DNA of 64,000 bases from Gonapodya prolifera JEL478 (GCA_001574975.1 KQ965800.1:124001-188000); one strand, 5' to 3'. Shown: positions 23,307 to 36,256, numbered from the stretch's first letter. The notes: generated from the letters alone by a model not told the origin. Numbers and translations are program-made.

Positions 23307-23954
23307 GGTGCGCGACTCAAAATTCCCTAATATGAAAGTTAACGAGAGGATAGAGGTGATCGTAGGAATCGGGGGCCCGTTTTCACGACGGAGATGTGAG
23401 TGCGGCGAGCTTCCACCCCAATCCGTTGCGGGTGGAATCGAAAAGGAGCTTCTAATCGACCCCACACCAAGCGTTGTTGTCAGAATTTCGATATGATACG
23501 AGAAGGGAGAGTCGGGGAGCGGGGAAATAGGTCCCCTTTCAAACGGGTAGCTCAACACTCTGGAGAGGACGCACACGATGAAGGACAGAAAAAAACACTG
23601 AACACGTGTTGATCCCTCACTCTTTCTTTAGCGGAAGAGTCCCAAACGACTGGTCCAATCCAATCGATTCGTAAAAGCGCCAGGCGCGCTTCTTCCCTTT
23701 GGACACTTGAAGTGGCACAAAGATACAAAAGTTTTTGAGACCTCGTTTCTTTCTTGAAGGATACCCAGAAGCAGTCTCTCGATTATCGGAATCCTTTTCA
23801 AGGAAATCAGCTGTGCCAGAGGACTCGAAGTTCTGTCGCAATCGTGGTGATCTTTCGGAAGGACTTGACTTGCAAGGTCATAACGGAGGACAGCGCACCC
23901 TCCATCATATGAAGAGAATACTCAGTGCCTTTTTGAAGAGAGCTCCAGCGGAAA
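23307..23954. promoter_or_regulatory. divergent promoter region (bromodomain gene / kinase 1)
   Basis: A 648-bp gap separates two divergent start codons. Frames within it are short and featureless. Confidence 0.45.
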
Positions 23955-26036
23955 ATGAAAGGTCGGTGCTCTTCGGTTCGGAGCTTTTCTCTAGAAATCG
24001 ACTCATGTCCGCCACCGGCAATACTCAGCAAGTACGCACCTGACGCGGCGAAGAAGAAAGAATACCAGCCGCTGCGTATACTAGGTATGATCATCACCCT
24101 TCGGTGACTCCGAACGGAAGCTTACTTCCCCCACAATCGGATCGAAATCGCATCCAATCTTCCGTAGGCAAGGGCGCCCAAGGTCAGGTCGAAGAGGCGA
24201 TCCATAAGCCTTCTGGTCGACATGTCGCCTTAAAAACCATTCGGAAGTCGGCATCCGGAGGTCCTGGGGCGGTTCATAGCACCACGGAGGACATTGCAGC
24301 CGCATGGAGACGCGAAGTGGCCATTCTACAGACAGCGAAGTTGCACCCGAATGTTTGTGGTGCGTACGTCTTTGGGATTTTTTTTTGACATTTTGACGGA
24401 TGGTCACTGTTTGTCATCATCTGACTTTTACTCTGCAATCAGAGCTGATCGACTATTTCGAAGACAAGACCAACTTCTACATGGTTTTTGCCCTGTACGT
24501 ACTTGCGGACGCCTTTTCACGAAGCGCAGAGCACTTACATTCCAATCTCGTGTCCGAACAGGGCCACTGGTGGAGAGTTATTCGATCGTGTAGTCGCCCG
24601 AGGGCGCCTCACCGAACGTGACTCGGCACTTATCCTCGCCACCTTATGCAATGTACTGTCGTTTTTGCACGCTCAGTGGGTGTTCGGATTGACCATCTAC
24701 ATGAGTATGAGTGGTTCAACAGCATATATTCCTTGCAGCGGCATTGTCCACAGGGATCTCCGCACCAAGAACATGGTGTTCAAAGACCCAAGCCCCAACT
24801 CACCCCTCCTACTTGTGGATTTCGGAATCGCGAACAGGATTGAAGGAAATCGGGAGCGGCTGCGGACACAAATCGGAACGCCCCTTTACACTGGTACGTT
24901 TGCAGGTGTGCCCTTTTGGACGCATGTCTTGTAATGACGAAGTTCTCCACCAGCTCCTGAAGTCTGGGACGGTGATGGCTATGGGACTCCCGCCGACATG
25001 TTCTCGCTCGGCATAATTGCTCACACCCTCCTCACTGGCAGTCCCCCAACGTGGACGGGTGGCAAAGTCCGTCGACTCGCGTTTCCGCACCCAGCTTGGC
25101 GTGTGCTTAGCCCTGAATCTCGCAATTTCGTCAAGGAGTTGCTGAGCATGAGTCCATTCACGAGGATGACCGCCGAGCGGGCGATGGATCACCCGTGGTT
25201 GAGGAAGTTTCTGTCGAAAGAGGAAATTTCAAGACTTCAGTAAGTCTCCTCAAACTTGTGGACGTCATTGACATTCGGGCTGGACTCTTGACGCTCTACC
25301 ATAAAGCCAAGTAAACTCCGAAGCTTTCATATCCACTGGTCCTCCCCGTAACCTCGAGACCCTCATGCCCGGCCTTCTAATCGACGAACTCTGGTCCGAA
25401 ACCAACGAGCCTTACTGGGGCCTGCAGTTTCAAGCCACCGAGGCCGAATTCGAGTGGATTGCTTGGTTGGATGACCTGCGAGTTGCCAGCAACACGAAGT
25501 CGGCGTCGTCGCTTCTCTTCAGCGTGACGAAGCAGTCAGAAAGCTTTGCGTGCGGACTTGTGCCAGGGCGGGGCAAAAGTCCTCCTCTTCAAGCTGTGCT
25601 CACTGACGCAACCTTGGTGGCGCCTGTCGCAGTGCATGCGGATGGATCTATCTCGCCTCCCGATCCTTCCCCCGTGGTGGTTCAACCAATCCCGATTCCT
25701 CCCACTCCCCCGTCAGAAAGCCCACCGTCTGTACCTGACCCCTTACAAATTCCACCACGACCATCGTCAACCCGGGAACCTCTTATCGATGAATTGGACG
25801 GAGAACACTCTTTGAAACCAGCTAATGTCACCCCACGGTCAATTCCCTTGCCTAACCTCCTTGAGAAAGGAGATTACGGCCGGCATTCGGCTGGCGGAAG
25901 TCCTCCCAACAGTCCTCCGCGAGCTGCAGTGTTTTCTCTTTTATCAAAGGGACGATCTGGGGACTTGGTGGCTGCGCTCGAACGTGAGGCCATGCAGGAA
26001 GATGGCCGTCAGTTGCGAAACGAAGAATCCATCTAA
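23955..26036 (+). CDS. protein kinase 1 of a tandem pair, with a C-terminal extension
   Basis: Seven exons (23955-24084, 24168-24359, 24443-24494, 24562-24675, 24739-24893, 24954-25239, 25307-26036) join in frame to 552 residues. Kinase elements occur in order: glycine loop GKGAQGQV, VALK lysine, RREVAILQ helix, catalytic loop HRDLRTKN, DFG, APE, and a complete C-lobe ending HPWLRKF, so it is CaMK-like in layout. The invariant Asp and Asn of the catalytic loop are kept, but the lysine usual in Ser/Thr kinases (HRDLKxxN) is arginine. Exon 7 adds about 240 residues that are Pro/Ser-rich after a short folded-looking segment (WSETNEPYWGLQFQATEAEF). Start chosen because the N-terminal KKEYQPLRILG matches RRKKHDYQPIRIIG in kinase 2. 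Substrates unknown. Confidence 0.9.
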
Positions 26037-26528
26037 GAAACCGTCATGTTTTGGACTCCCTTTTATACGTCCCTATTTCTTTGACCTTTCATCGCTACAC
26101 ATCGTAAAAGGAGATTTTGAGCTGTTGTGACTTATTGTGGTTGAAAAATGCAGTAATGTAACGAGTACATCGCACGCTTAATAAATGTGCACATAGTCCA
26201 AGCTGTATTGCAAGTAATGCACTGTTCGGCGAAGCGGAAATACTTTAATTCATCCAGGTGAGCACATTTGGGTCACGCGACGTCGTCACACGACAATACT
26301 TGGCCCCTATGCCGCACGGTGGCTTAGATCTCCACTCGAATTGCTGCTTACCTGGTTTCCAAGCGAGAGTCTCTTCGTCGGTGACTTCATTTTCGCTTCG
26401 GGCTTGAAAGTGGTACGGGTCCTGTGGCCCGGCCACATCGTCTTCGCTTGTTTCGTGGCAGCCGCAGCCAACCACTTAAAACTGAAAATGACCACCGCCA
26501 GGTCTTCTATTCTATCTTCTGTCTCGGA
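26037..26528. other. spacer between the tandem kinase genes
   Basis: 3' flank of kinase 1 and promoter of kinase 2. AT-rich at first; no gene seen. Confidence 0.5.
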
Positions 26529-27934
26529 ATGCTCAAGTTCATCATCGATCGTGTCTCCAAAGGCTTCGGGGGCCGCTCAAACACTGGTGCTGCAGCTGAT
26601 AGGTGCTTATCCCCGTGCTGGACATTTCTCCGCCGTGTCAGTCACAGCTTCTCGCTTCTTTGGGGCTGCAGTGCACGGCGGAAAAAGCACGATTACCAAC
26701 CTATTCGGATAATCGGTGAGTAGTGCACAAAGACCGAATGCAGCGCGGGCTGTTTCATGGTGGCCGGTATCACCCAACGGAGTCACTCAACGCTCGTTTG
26801 CTTTTCTCACAGGAGGAGGAGCTCAAGGCACTGTGCAAGAGTGTGTCCATCTTCCTACAGGGCGGCGAGTGGCACTCAAGAGTGTCAAGCGACGTGCAGT
26901 ATCAGGAGCGGTGGCCGCTTATTCGACAGCAGCGGGTGTCTTGGAAGCATGGGAGCGAGAAGTGGCTATATTAAAAATGGTTAAAGGACACCCGAATGTC
27001 TCCGGTGAGTTCTCGTCGTCGATCGGGCCGACCATAGCCGATATGAATTGACCTTAGATTTCAATTTAGAGCTTCTTGAAGCATTCGAGGGAAAGAATAC
27101 GCTGTATATATCTCTTGAGCTGTAAGTCCCACGACAGCTTGTACCACTATGACTGAAGCATTCAACTGATTCGTACACGTATTCATTTCTTCAGCGCAAG
27201 AGGGGGAGAGCTTAACCACAAAATCTACAAGCAAGGACCTCTTGACGAGACCGAAGCAGCGCACCTCGCGGCAACTCTTTGCAACGCTGTTGCCTTCCTC
27301 CACGCTCTTGGAATCGTTCACAGAGACATTCGGATGCGGAATATCTTGTTGAAAGACACTACACCAGGATCAACCGTCGTGCTCGTGGACTTTGGCATAG
27401 CAAACGTTTTAGCTGTGGGATCTGAGCCACTATCCACGCAAATCGGAGCTCCACTTCATTCCGCGCCAGAGATCTGGGACGGCCAAGGGTACGGAACTGC
27501 ATCTGATTGCTTCAGTCTCGGTTGTGTCGTCCACGAGCTTCTCACCGGGGCAGTCCCGACGTGGATCAACAACAACAAAGCTCGACAGCTCAGCTTGTCA
27601 CATCCAAGATGGAGCACTCTTAGCAGCGAGGCCAAGTCGTTTGTTTCGTCGTTGCTTCGTCTATCACCCATAACGCGAATGACAGCCGAACAAGCCTTGG
27701 AGCACGACTGGATTCGAAAAAATGTTCCGGCTTGGGAGTTGAAGCGGCTCAGGTAGGTAAAAACGTTCGAGGCGGTGCATTTTGAGATCGAAACCTTTTC
27801 TTCTCGCCTGATCTCTTCTGATTCTGATTCGTCCTATCACGTGCAGAGAGCTCAACGACAAAGCAATTGAAAGATCCAGCACGTTCCTTGAAGCCAACAA
27901 ATTGGAACTATCGTCACCTCCAGCGTACTCGTAG
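26529..27934 (+). CDS. protein kinase 2 of the tandem pair (shorter paralogue)
   Basis: Five exons (26529-26715, 26813-27004, 27070-27121, 27195-27752, 27847-27934) join in frame to 358 residues. It shares the domain order of kinase 1: GGAQGTV loop, VALK, catalytic loop HRDIRMRN (again arginine for lysine), DFGIAN, APEIWDGQGYG, and the C-lobe ending EHDWIRKNVP. Exons 2 and 3 are exactly the same length as in kinase 1 (192 and 52 nt) with the same intron phases. The region that is three exons in kinase 1 is a single 558-nt exon here. The C-terminus stops soon after the kinase domain, so the long extension of kinase 1 is absent. Clearly a tandem duplicate; likely active, substrate unknown. Confidence 0.92.
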
Positions 27935-28118
27935 AAAAAGAGCTGCGGAATCACATGGTTCATCTTGATCATCGCCACAGTGTTACGAACGTTGGTGTAT
28001 AATGTTGCCCATGTATATTTTAGAATTTTGAACAATGAACGATGAATTTTTCAGTCTTCCGTCCAATGGCCAACCGTAAATTTGACAAGGGGTGAAAAGC
28101 GGAGACTTCCATCTGGCG

Positions 28119-30025
28119 CTAAGATGCTTTTTGAGTACGAGAAGGACCGACATTATGCCAATCGCTGACGCCCCATCGTCGCCCAGCATAGCACAATGCT
28201 AGGAGGGCCAGATGAGCCACGAATAGCATGAAAGATGATGTAGGAGTTGCCGGATACACGTTCCAACAGTACTCCAGGGCGAAAAAGGTGACAGCGCTGT
28301 GATGTTCACGCCAGGACACAGGCGAGAAGGAAGAGAATTTGACAAGCAAGTCGAACACGAGTCGAGTGCTTTTACCTACGTCAACACCACCACACCAATC
28401 CCACTTTCTCTCTGAACGCCCTTATCTCCAGAACCCCACGGAGTTGACCACCCGAGGACTGCAACATAGGGCACCTGCCACGCATACCAGCTCCAAAATT
28501 GATAATGAAGTGAACGGGAGCAGAGCACTCCAATCAGATTGCATGTGAACATGACGGAGAGGATGTGATCTGCTGGGAGGTGGTGCGGTCGGTTTCCGCT
28601 CAACCGTGGGCCTTTGATAATGTGAACAATGAAGTTACTGATACCGTCGTGTGGCCTGGCCGAAGAAAGCGCAGTGCTCATAGTTAGTGTCCGATAGATC
28701 TGGGGAACATGTGTTCTTACCGAATCCACTTCGCCGAGAAAAGGAGCAAAAGAACGGCATGAGTCACTAGCAGCGTTGATGCAAATTTCCCGTCTAGGAA
28801 TGTTTCCTCCGGGACGAATCGCCAGTTGACCGTCCATTTGTACAGAAAGACCCTCGAAAAGTCAAATGATCGGGCCAAGTAGGCTCGAGGATCTTCGAGT
28901 ACAAAAGGCAGCGATAAGAGAACCTGAAGATTCGGGGTTACTGCTGTTTGAGGAATGTAGGCCCGAGGATCGCATCAAGCTGACCTGAACACACGCGAAT
29001 ATTCCGGCATTCAAGATGGACCCTACGATGCCACACGCTTGCAAATTGAGCACCGCGAAAGCGGGAGCGAACAAAAGAATGTTCATTTTGATAGATAGCG
29101 CCACGCTTTCGGAAAGTCAGAAATGACGATAGTAGCACAAACTTTGAGAGCGAACGATTTCGAAGGACACCACCATGACACACCTGTAAGCCGCTGCTGC
29201 CCACCGCCATCTGGCCCGGTCCATAAAAAGCAAAGCAATGTAGAAGAACAGCATGGCCCAGGGATCATTAAACAAGCGCAGGATGTAGATTGAGTGGAGG
29301 CGTTTCGACAAGGTGAGCAAGGGGAGAAGACATTGCGGAAACTGGGTGGGGCGCATTGAGGTGGTAGGCAGTAGTAATTTAAGGTAGACGCCAGCATAAT
29401 GCTCACCATCCGCGACCTCTTTAATAGCGCCAGTACCGTCCACAATGATACCAAGTAGAGACCGAGGAATATGTACTGAGCGAGGCGAATGTCGGAGCCC
29501 CCTTTTGTCACCCACGACAACGCTGTGTATAGGTATATGTACCCAGCAGGATATCTGCAATATAGTCTTTTCACATGTTTCGAGTAGTGTCCAATGAATG
29601 AACTTACACGACAGGGCCAGTATCTCCCTCCAGCTTGTCATAGCGTCGTTCGCCTTTCATGAAAAGAGAAACTTGCTGCATGTATGTCGACCAGTCAATC
29701 TCCGTATCTGAAACGGGGCGAGATGCGCGACAGTGAAATCGCAAATCGCCAAGTCATCGTGACCCAACTCACATTGGACAAAGTTGATTACAAGCAGCCC
29801 GAGAACTACCTCCCACGCCAAGATCCATCCTGATAGCTGCCAGTAATGCGTTTCATCGGTCAGGAGGCGGATTGGATACAGCGCGATGGGTTGAAGTGAC
29901 GATGGAAACCATTTCTCGATCGTTGCTGTCAATCGAGAAGGAGAGCCTCGTGTAGCAGCAGCGGCAGCATACTTTGAAGGGAGGTGACGCGATGGCGGTC
30001 CACGGGGCCTGACAGATGGTGCCAT
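28119..30025 (-). CDS. ALG3: Alg3, dolichyl-P-Man:Man5GlcNAc2-PP-dolichol alpha-1,3-mannosyltransferase
   Basis: Eight exons (29773-30025, 29608-29707, 29407-29554, 29184-29341, 28985-29105, 28721-28923, about 28386-28655, 28119-28296) give 476 residues. Alg3 signatures follow in order: [94 protein letters not shown] and [14 protein letters not shown]. These lie among roughly ten hydrophobic membrane segments. The enzyme acts in the ER lumen, adding the sixth mannose to the lipid-linked N-glycan precursor. The last intron has a weak donor and is my least certain junction. The gene lies 151 bp downstream of the P4-ATPase stop, in the same direction, and converges on kinase 2 at a 184-bp gap. 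Confidence 0.95.
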
Positions 30026-30176
30026 TTCCGTTTCGTTTCTCTAACTCCTCCCACGGGTAGCCGGATCAATGAGCCACATGCCACGAACAAGGGTATACAT
30101 TCATGTAATTACGACAGAGAACGACATTATTTAATTCAATGCAAACAAGTCCTAATATACTATACTATACGTGGAA

Positions 30177-33100
30177 TCAATATCGACCCTGCGCCCTCTT
30201 CCACACGACCCACGCAAATCGGGGCAGCGCCCCCAAAATCGCCGTGACAAGCACCTCGAAGTAGAGTGCAGGTTCCAACAAAACGAATCGCGCTACACCC
30301 TCGAGCTCCGTCAGGCTGATCCGCAACGATGATAGAACAATTGTCACAAGGAAAATGAGCACCGTGGATCCAACGTGGAGGAAAATGGTCAGGAACGTCC
30401 AGTACTGCTGTTGAATCAGTGTGGACATGTTGACCGTGGCTACAACGTTGATTGCAAGTATGACGCCGAGCGAAATACGATCGACACCAATTCCAGAGAG
30501 GAAATTCCCGTCGAGCGCGTAGCCATATGCCATGTAAAAGGCAACAAAGCCTTGATAAAACGCGTCGAGAATGAAGCCGAAGCTTTTCAAACGGCCGTGA
30601 CATCATCATGGAGAAACGTTACGTCGACTTCACAAACCACAGAACTCACAAGCTTAGGAGATTGAAAGGATGATTGACCCTTGCCTCAAGGTATAGTTCT
30701 GGGTGGGAAAGAGCGGTTTCTTTGGAAATATCTTGCTCAAGCACACCTGAAGTACTCAAGGATTTCAGCACCCTGCAAACGTGCGTTTAAATCGACACGT
30801 CAACTCACCCATCGTCACCACCGTTGCCGATGTAAAGACTACGTTAAACAGGAGTACATAGAGGTAGTCAGTTGCGAATGTTGCAGTATTCCTGTGATAA
30901 GCAGGGCGAGTTAAGAAGACAAATTGGAACAAAGTGATGCAAACCAATGCTTACGCGGCCCAATACTGATACATATAGTTCATACTCGCCCACGCGAGAT
31001 TTTTGTAGAAGATGTTGGAAACCATGAGGCATAGCCGTACGTAAGACCAGCGACCATGGACGAAGAATAGATTTGCGAGGAAGCGGAATTGGGCTGACAA
31101 GAGGCAGAATTGGAGGGTCAATTTCGAAGAAAGCCCTCCTCCACAATCGAAACTCACAGATGGAATAGTCACTCGATGCAGCAGCTTGTACGCCTTCGCT
31201 GCCCGTGATTCCGACGCCAATGTTGGCTTCCTCAATCATTCTAGAATGCAAAAACGAAGAACACCGAGGCTAGTCAGTACCCTTTCATGCAAACACCGGA
31301 ATGATCCACTTCGCACCCAACATCGTTTGCTCCATCTCCCACGGCAGCCACAACGACATCCATTCCCTGACGAACGATTGTACATATTTCCCACTTCTGC
31401 CTTGGGCTCATCCGGCAGAACATGACCCCTTCGCACCGCGTTACCAGGTCCAGCAACTCCTGTTTGCCTCGGTCAGTCTCCAAAGCCATGGCGACGGCAT
31501 CGCCATCCATGACCAGCCCGTAGGATGTGGTGCCAGCTTCCAATGTCGATGTACGCCGACTCGGTGCACCCATGGCAATCACGACGGATTTGAGTGACGG
31601 ATAACGAGAAATGAGTTCGGCTTGCTTTGGAGGTAAGCGCTTGGGAAGTGGAGTTTTCAAGGATTTGTTGATTTCATGCAGCATACGGGTGACGTTTGTT
31701 CCTGGAAGAGGGTTAGTGATTGTGTGGAGGGCCATTCGAGAATTCAAGAGTTGGCATGAATAACCGATGTTGACTGCAGTTTCGACCTGCGAAGACGCCG
31801 TGTTGAACGTTGTAAAATTGTTCTATCACAGAGAAAATTACAGTACTCACCTTGTCTCCCGTCAACACCCAGACCTTGATCCCTGCCCTTTGCAAATCCC
31901 GAATAGTTTCTGGAACCTATATGAACAAACCGATAAGTCCCTCACCTTCTTTGTCCGGTTGAGTAACCCAAGAACTCACCTGATCTTGTAACCGATCCTC
32001 TATCGCCGTTGCTCCCACCAAATTGAAGTCTCCTTCAATTTCTCCGTATACATCTTGCACAGCCTCGTCCCTCCCATCAAGAGTACCCAACGCCTCGTCC
32101 AGGTTTACTCGCCAGCGAGCATACTCGTCCTGTGTGAGATTCCTGTAAGCTATACACAAGGTACGGAGACCGAGTTCTGCAAAGTTTGTGAGGTCCCCTT
32201 GAGTGGTTGCGATCAGAGAGGACGAGCTCGAGGTGGAAAGCGGGAGGATAGTACTAAGCACGTCCACGAGATATGAGAGAGAAATGAATGACGGCAACCA
32301 TATTTACACATTGACGAACCCACCTATCAGCACCCTTGCTGTAGACTACCACTCCCTCCTCGCCCTTCTTCCGGACCACGACGCTCATCATCCTCCTATC
32401 ACTGGAGAACTCGCACGTATGCAGCACCTCCCACACGTCTTCCCTCTTGCTGCTTCCCTGGTCGACCCGCATTGTGACGAATCGACCATCAGAGCTCCGG
32501 GACACAAACTCGAACCCGCACCGCCGGCCAAACTCAACCAAAGCCTTTTCATCGGGGGACTCAGCCTGGATCGTGTAGTGAGGCGGATGAGGAGTGGGAA
32601 CGGTGTGACACACCGCCAGGCCGGTCAAAAAGTGCGTTAGCGTGGAAGGATCTGGGCGGGCACCACGTGTCGACGACCCAGAACCCGCCCTTGATTGGGC
32701 TCCACTTGGAGCTTCAACATGGGGCAACTCTGCTACTTCTACCGGGGCCAATTCTGCCGGCTCTGCCTTGGGCTTGGCGCGGGACCTCCGTGATAACGTT
32801 CGAGACACCGTGCCCGCCAGATTTGGGTCATCGGCATGGAGGAGCACACCATCCACAGAGCAAGATCGGAACTCCATCTTGTTTTGAGTGAGAGTACCCG
32901 TCTAGATCCCCAGTATGAGTCAAACGTTTTATACCTTTTGCGCGAAAAGGTACTTCACCCACCTTATCAGACAACAACACCTCCACCTGACCCATATCAT
33001 CCATAACGTTCCAATTTCTCGGTCGGGCGCCCTGCATCTCACCATTATCGTCTGTTCGCTCAGGGTCCCGCATGTCGTCGTCCTCAGCGATGAAGTATAC

Positions 33101-36100
33101 CTGGAACGCACGTGTGATTTCGATAGTCGTATACAAACTTTAACATCACGTTGAGGGGTGCGGTGGGGGTTCACCACAGATTATGAGAACAAACATACCA
33201 TAAGTTTACCACTTGTGTACCCACCTGATTGGAATAATCGTCTGAATCACAATCATACTTGTCCAAAACGTGATAAAAAATCCCGCGAGATTATTATCGT
33301 GGTTTCCTCGAGCAAATGGGGGGGCAGGATTCTCCTTCGTGTATCCCGTGAACAAGTCCGTGTATCGTGCCGTGGTGGCAATGGCCATGAGGATCATGAG
33401 GACAAAGTTCAACGTGACCTGGTGTTTAGAACCAACCGTGAATATAAGTTCTGGAACCAGAGTCAACCAAGCCGCTATATTTGAGCCCACCATCACATTC
33501 ATCACTCTCTCCACGCGACTCTGCTTCCCCTTCACGATCCCCCCGTTCCGCACCACGCGCGTATCATGGCCGCCGTACACGACGCAACCCACAACCCACC
33601 CCGTATTCTTCACCACCGCACCTCTTAGCAGCAAATGCGTCGCGTCTAGCGGAACGATCACAGGCGGCTCGTGCGAGGCCAAAGGCGCAGCAATCGGCGA
33701 CGGAAGACTCCGCGACGCTCGTCGCCCCGGCCAATGTCCCGAAGGGTGAGTCGGCGTAGGGGGAACGGCAGATCGCGCCGTGCTTGGGGGGATATACGTG
33801 AGTCGGCCCTGGAACTTGCTCAACACGGCACTCGGGGCTTCCGCGTCGATCGCGATCCACGCTTCCTGCAACTCTCTCACAGCGTCCTCCACGTGAGCGA
33901 CCTCCTCTTCGGGGTCGACTTCCTTCCACCGCGGGACCCAGCGGGCCTTGAGGTTGGTCTCCCCGTCGAGGTTCTTGGTCTCCATCCGGCACACACCCCC
34001 GCGCTCCGACGAAGCCAGGGGCACGATGTCGGCGGGGATGGCGTCATCCGAGCGAAGCAGCACGAGATCCCCGGGCCGCAGTGTGTGCCATGGCGTGGCG
34101 TGGAAGCAAAAAATCGGTGCGGACTTGCCGGCACCGGGTTCGCAGTCTGGGTTTGGGGAAGGCGCGGTAGGTGGTGTTATAGGTGACACGGCTGTGCTCG
34201 CAATGAACGGGTTCCTCGTGTCTGTCGACTTAAACGAGGGGGGCATGGTGCGGTCGCCCTGGTCGTCAAGGTCCGACACCGCTGCAGACACGGGGCGGGC
34301 TTCGAGCGAGGCTGAGCGTGGGTGGACTCGAGCGTACTGCGGGGCCGTTGAAGGGGCGGAGCTCAAGTCGGGTCCGGAAAGACGTGTAAGGAGCGAGGTG
34401 GGCTGCACCGTGTCGCCGAAATTGACATTGACCCAAGACGTGGGTCCTGTCAAGGAGCCCCCAACACCACCAAACAGCCAAGCCACTTTCCCATTAACTT
34501 CTGCGTCGTTCATGTGTCGTCTGTAGTCCTCGATACCTTCCTTGATGGCCGAAATGCCCAGGACGAGGACGATACCGAACAGCTGTCCGACGGGGGAGGC
34601 CACTTCGAAGATGGCGAAGAATTGGGAGACGCACATGATCACGAAGTAGACGTTGGCGAGGCGGTGGAATTGCCACCTGGGGGGTGGAATCAGGGTGGGG
34701 GGGCAGGGGGGAAGGGAGGAGGAGGAGGAAACGGCGGGTGGTGAGACGATCGATTATGAGGACGTATGGTTTCACCGGCGTCCATTGCGTCTTGAATGAT
34801 TCTCCTCCAAATTGAAGGATCCAGTCCTTACAGCAGATCAAGTAAACAAGCCAAGCCATTCCTTCGAGCGGAGTCCTGAGCAGGACTCCGGCGTCGCAGG
34901 GCAAAACTGTTGTTCGACGTACGAGCGGTGAGGTCGTCCCATGATCGGTCCGGAAGGACTCACTGACCGGCGACGGATCCAACGAAATGAAAAGTTTCTT
35001 CGCAACAAGCTTCCACTGGAGCGCAGGCGTGGGCAGACTCCCCTCCAGTCTTGAGGGGAAAAAACAAACTTTGTTTCACATCCGAGCGAAAAGTGACCGG
35101 TCTCATGAGAAGTCTGATCCTGGCGTCTTCACGCAGGGGAGAAATGATGCAGGGCAGACAGCCGAAGGGCACCCAAAGCTTCCCGAATCACCTCGGGTAA
35201 GGATCGCCCCACGGGTACTAAGCCCCTGCGAGGAGCCACCGAGGTGCAAAATCATGTGTCTCCGGAGGTCCTCTCGAACTCGGTACACGAATGTGCATCC
35301 GCCGCCAGAGCCTGGCGTCGACTCCATGCGCGGGGGTGATATTACGTGCCAAGCAGCCAAGTTTTCCGAATTTCCTCGATCACCTCGAGAAAAGAGCCCC
35401 CTCGCAGGTAGTGCGCCATTGTGAGGAGTCTTGGAGGTGCAACAAAGTGTTCGTGTCCCGACGCCCTCTGGACTGTTGAAGCACGTGTCCTTCCTTGCGC
35501 TCCACTTCACTCTCGAGTGCTTCTTGCAACTCCAAACCCCTCCCCCTGCCCTCAACGAGGTACCCACCATAAATTCTTTGGCAGGAACGTGAGAGGCGTG
35601 TACTTGTACGTCCGGACCTTGTTATCCGCCCACGTCGACGGCGGAGCACCCGTCCTCGGGGAAGAGTGGTGAATCACGGTGTTGAGTTTTGCCAGGGAAA
35701 GGGACGTGCCAAGGTTTCTGCTCTTGGAGACGTTGTCGACGGCCGGGAGGGAGGTCGAGGTGACGGCGACCGAGTGCATCGATGTGGGTGATTTGGGCGA
35801 GAGGGGCGCCTTTGAGTCGTAAACGGGTTTCGCATCGGGGATGAGCGAGTTGACCGCGACGCCTGGCTGTACTGTGGGGTGTTGGGAGTTGCGTCGTAGG
35901 GAGTTGCGAGAGAGGCGGGAGAGTGAGTGGGAGAGGCGGGATGCTGTAGACGGTTGCGGTTCCCCGCCAGGTAGGGGCGGGAAGAGTGTCGTGGATGTGT
36001 GGAGGGCGCGAGGAACATTGACGAACACCCTTCTGTGCGACACATCGGTCTGGGCACGGGGCCCGACGACGAGGTTGGCGATAGACTGGGTTGATATTCT

Positions 36101-36256
36101 GCTTGGCTGCTGCCCCTGGTGGCGTGCGAGGGATGAATGCGAGCGGTGCTGCGGCTCGTGGGTGGGGGACGTGGGCGGACTGAGTGTGGTGGGGTAGTGG
36201 ATGTGGTGACCGTTCGCTCCGTTGCCCGCACCGACTCCGTTCGCACGCTCTGCCAT
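30177..36256 (-). CDS. P4-type ATPase, phospholipid flippase (Dnf/Drs2-like)
   Basis: Twelve exons (35568-36256, 33225-34676, 32963-33137, 32324-32901, 31980-32253, 31851-31916, 31317-31786, 31158-31240, 30955-31093, 30809-30891, 30650-30746, 30177-30582) join in frame to 1503 residues. A long Ser/Pro-rich N-terminus leads to YTPLTFLPKNLWWQFHRLAN. P4 motifs: DGETNLKARW in the actuator domain, IIPISLYTTIEI (PISL motif of TM4), phosphorylation loop SDKTGTLTQNKMEF, AESPDEKALVEF, KGAD, VWVLTGDK, VGDGANDV, then TM5-10 ending soon after the last helix (PRFAWVVWKRAQGRY). It flips aminophospholipids or lysolipids to the cytosolic leaflet of plasma or late secretory membranes. The actuator region has a Ser/Pro-rich insertion. 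Intron 1 is 891 nt, far longer than the others, and holds repeats. The C-terminal tail is very short for the family. Confidence 0.95.
34855..35070. repeat. two copies of the ~180-bp array repeat inside P4-ATPase intron 1
   Basis: Around 34855-34930 the intron repeats the array pattern: GGAGTCC, then AGGACTCCGGCG, GCAGGGCAAAAC, then GTTCGACGTACGAGCGG. Around 35010-35070 a more diverged copy reads CAGTCTTGAGGGGAAAAAAC. The same ordered words occur repeatedly at 37.6-39.9 kb outside the gene. Similarity was judged by eye and the copies are degenerate. Confidence 0.6.
35210..35490. repeat. second repeat module, two copies in P4-ATPase intron 1
   Basis: Copies at about 35210-35290 and 35398-35485 share GAGGAG(T/C)C..GAGGTGCAA, a following (T/G)TGT(C/T) block and a CCTCT(G/C)GAACT-like end. 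Each is preceded by a TTTCCGAAT/TTCCCGAAT-(C)ACCTCG block. A third copy lies at 39908-39995 at the right edge of the external array. Confidence 0.6.
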
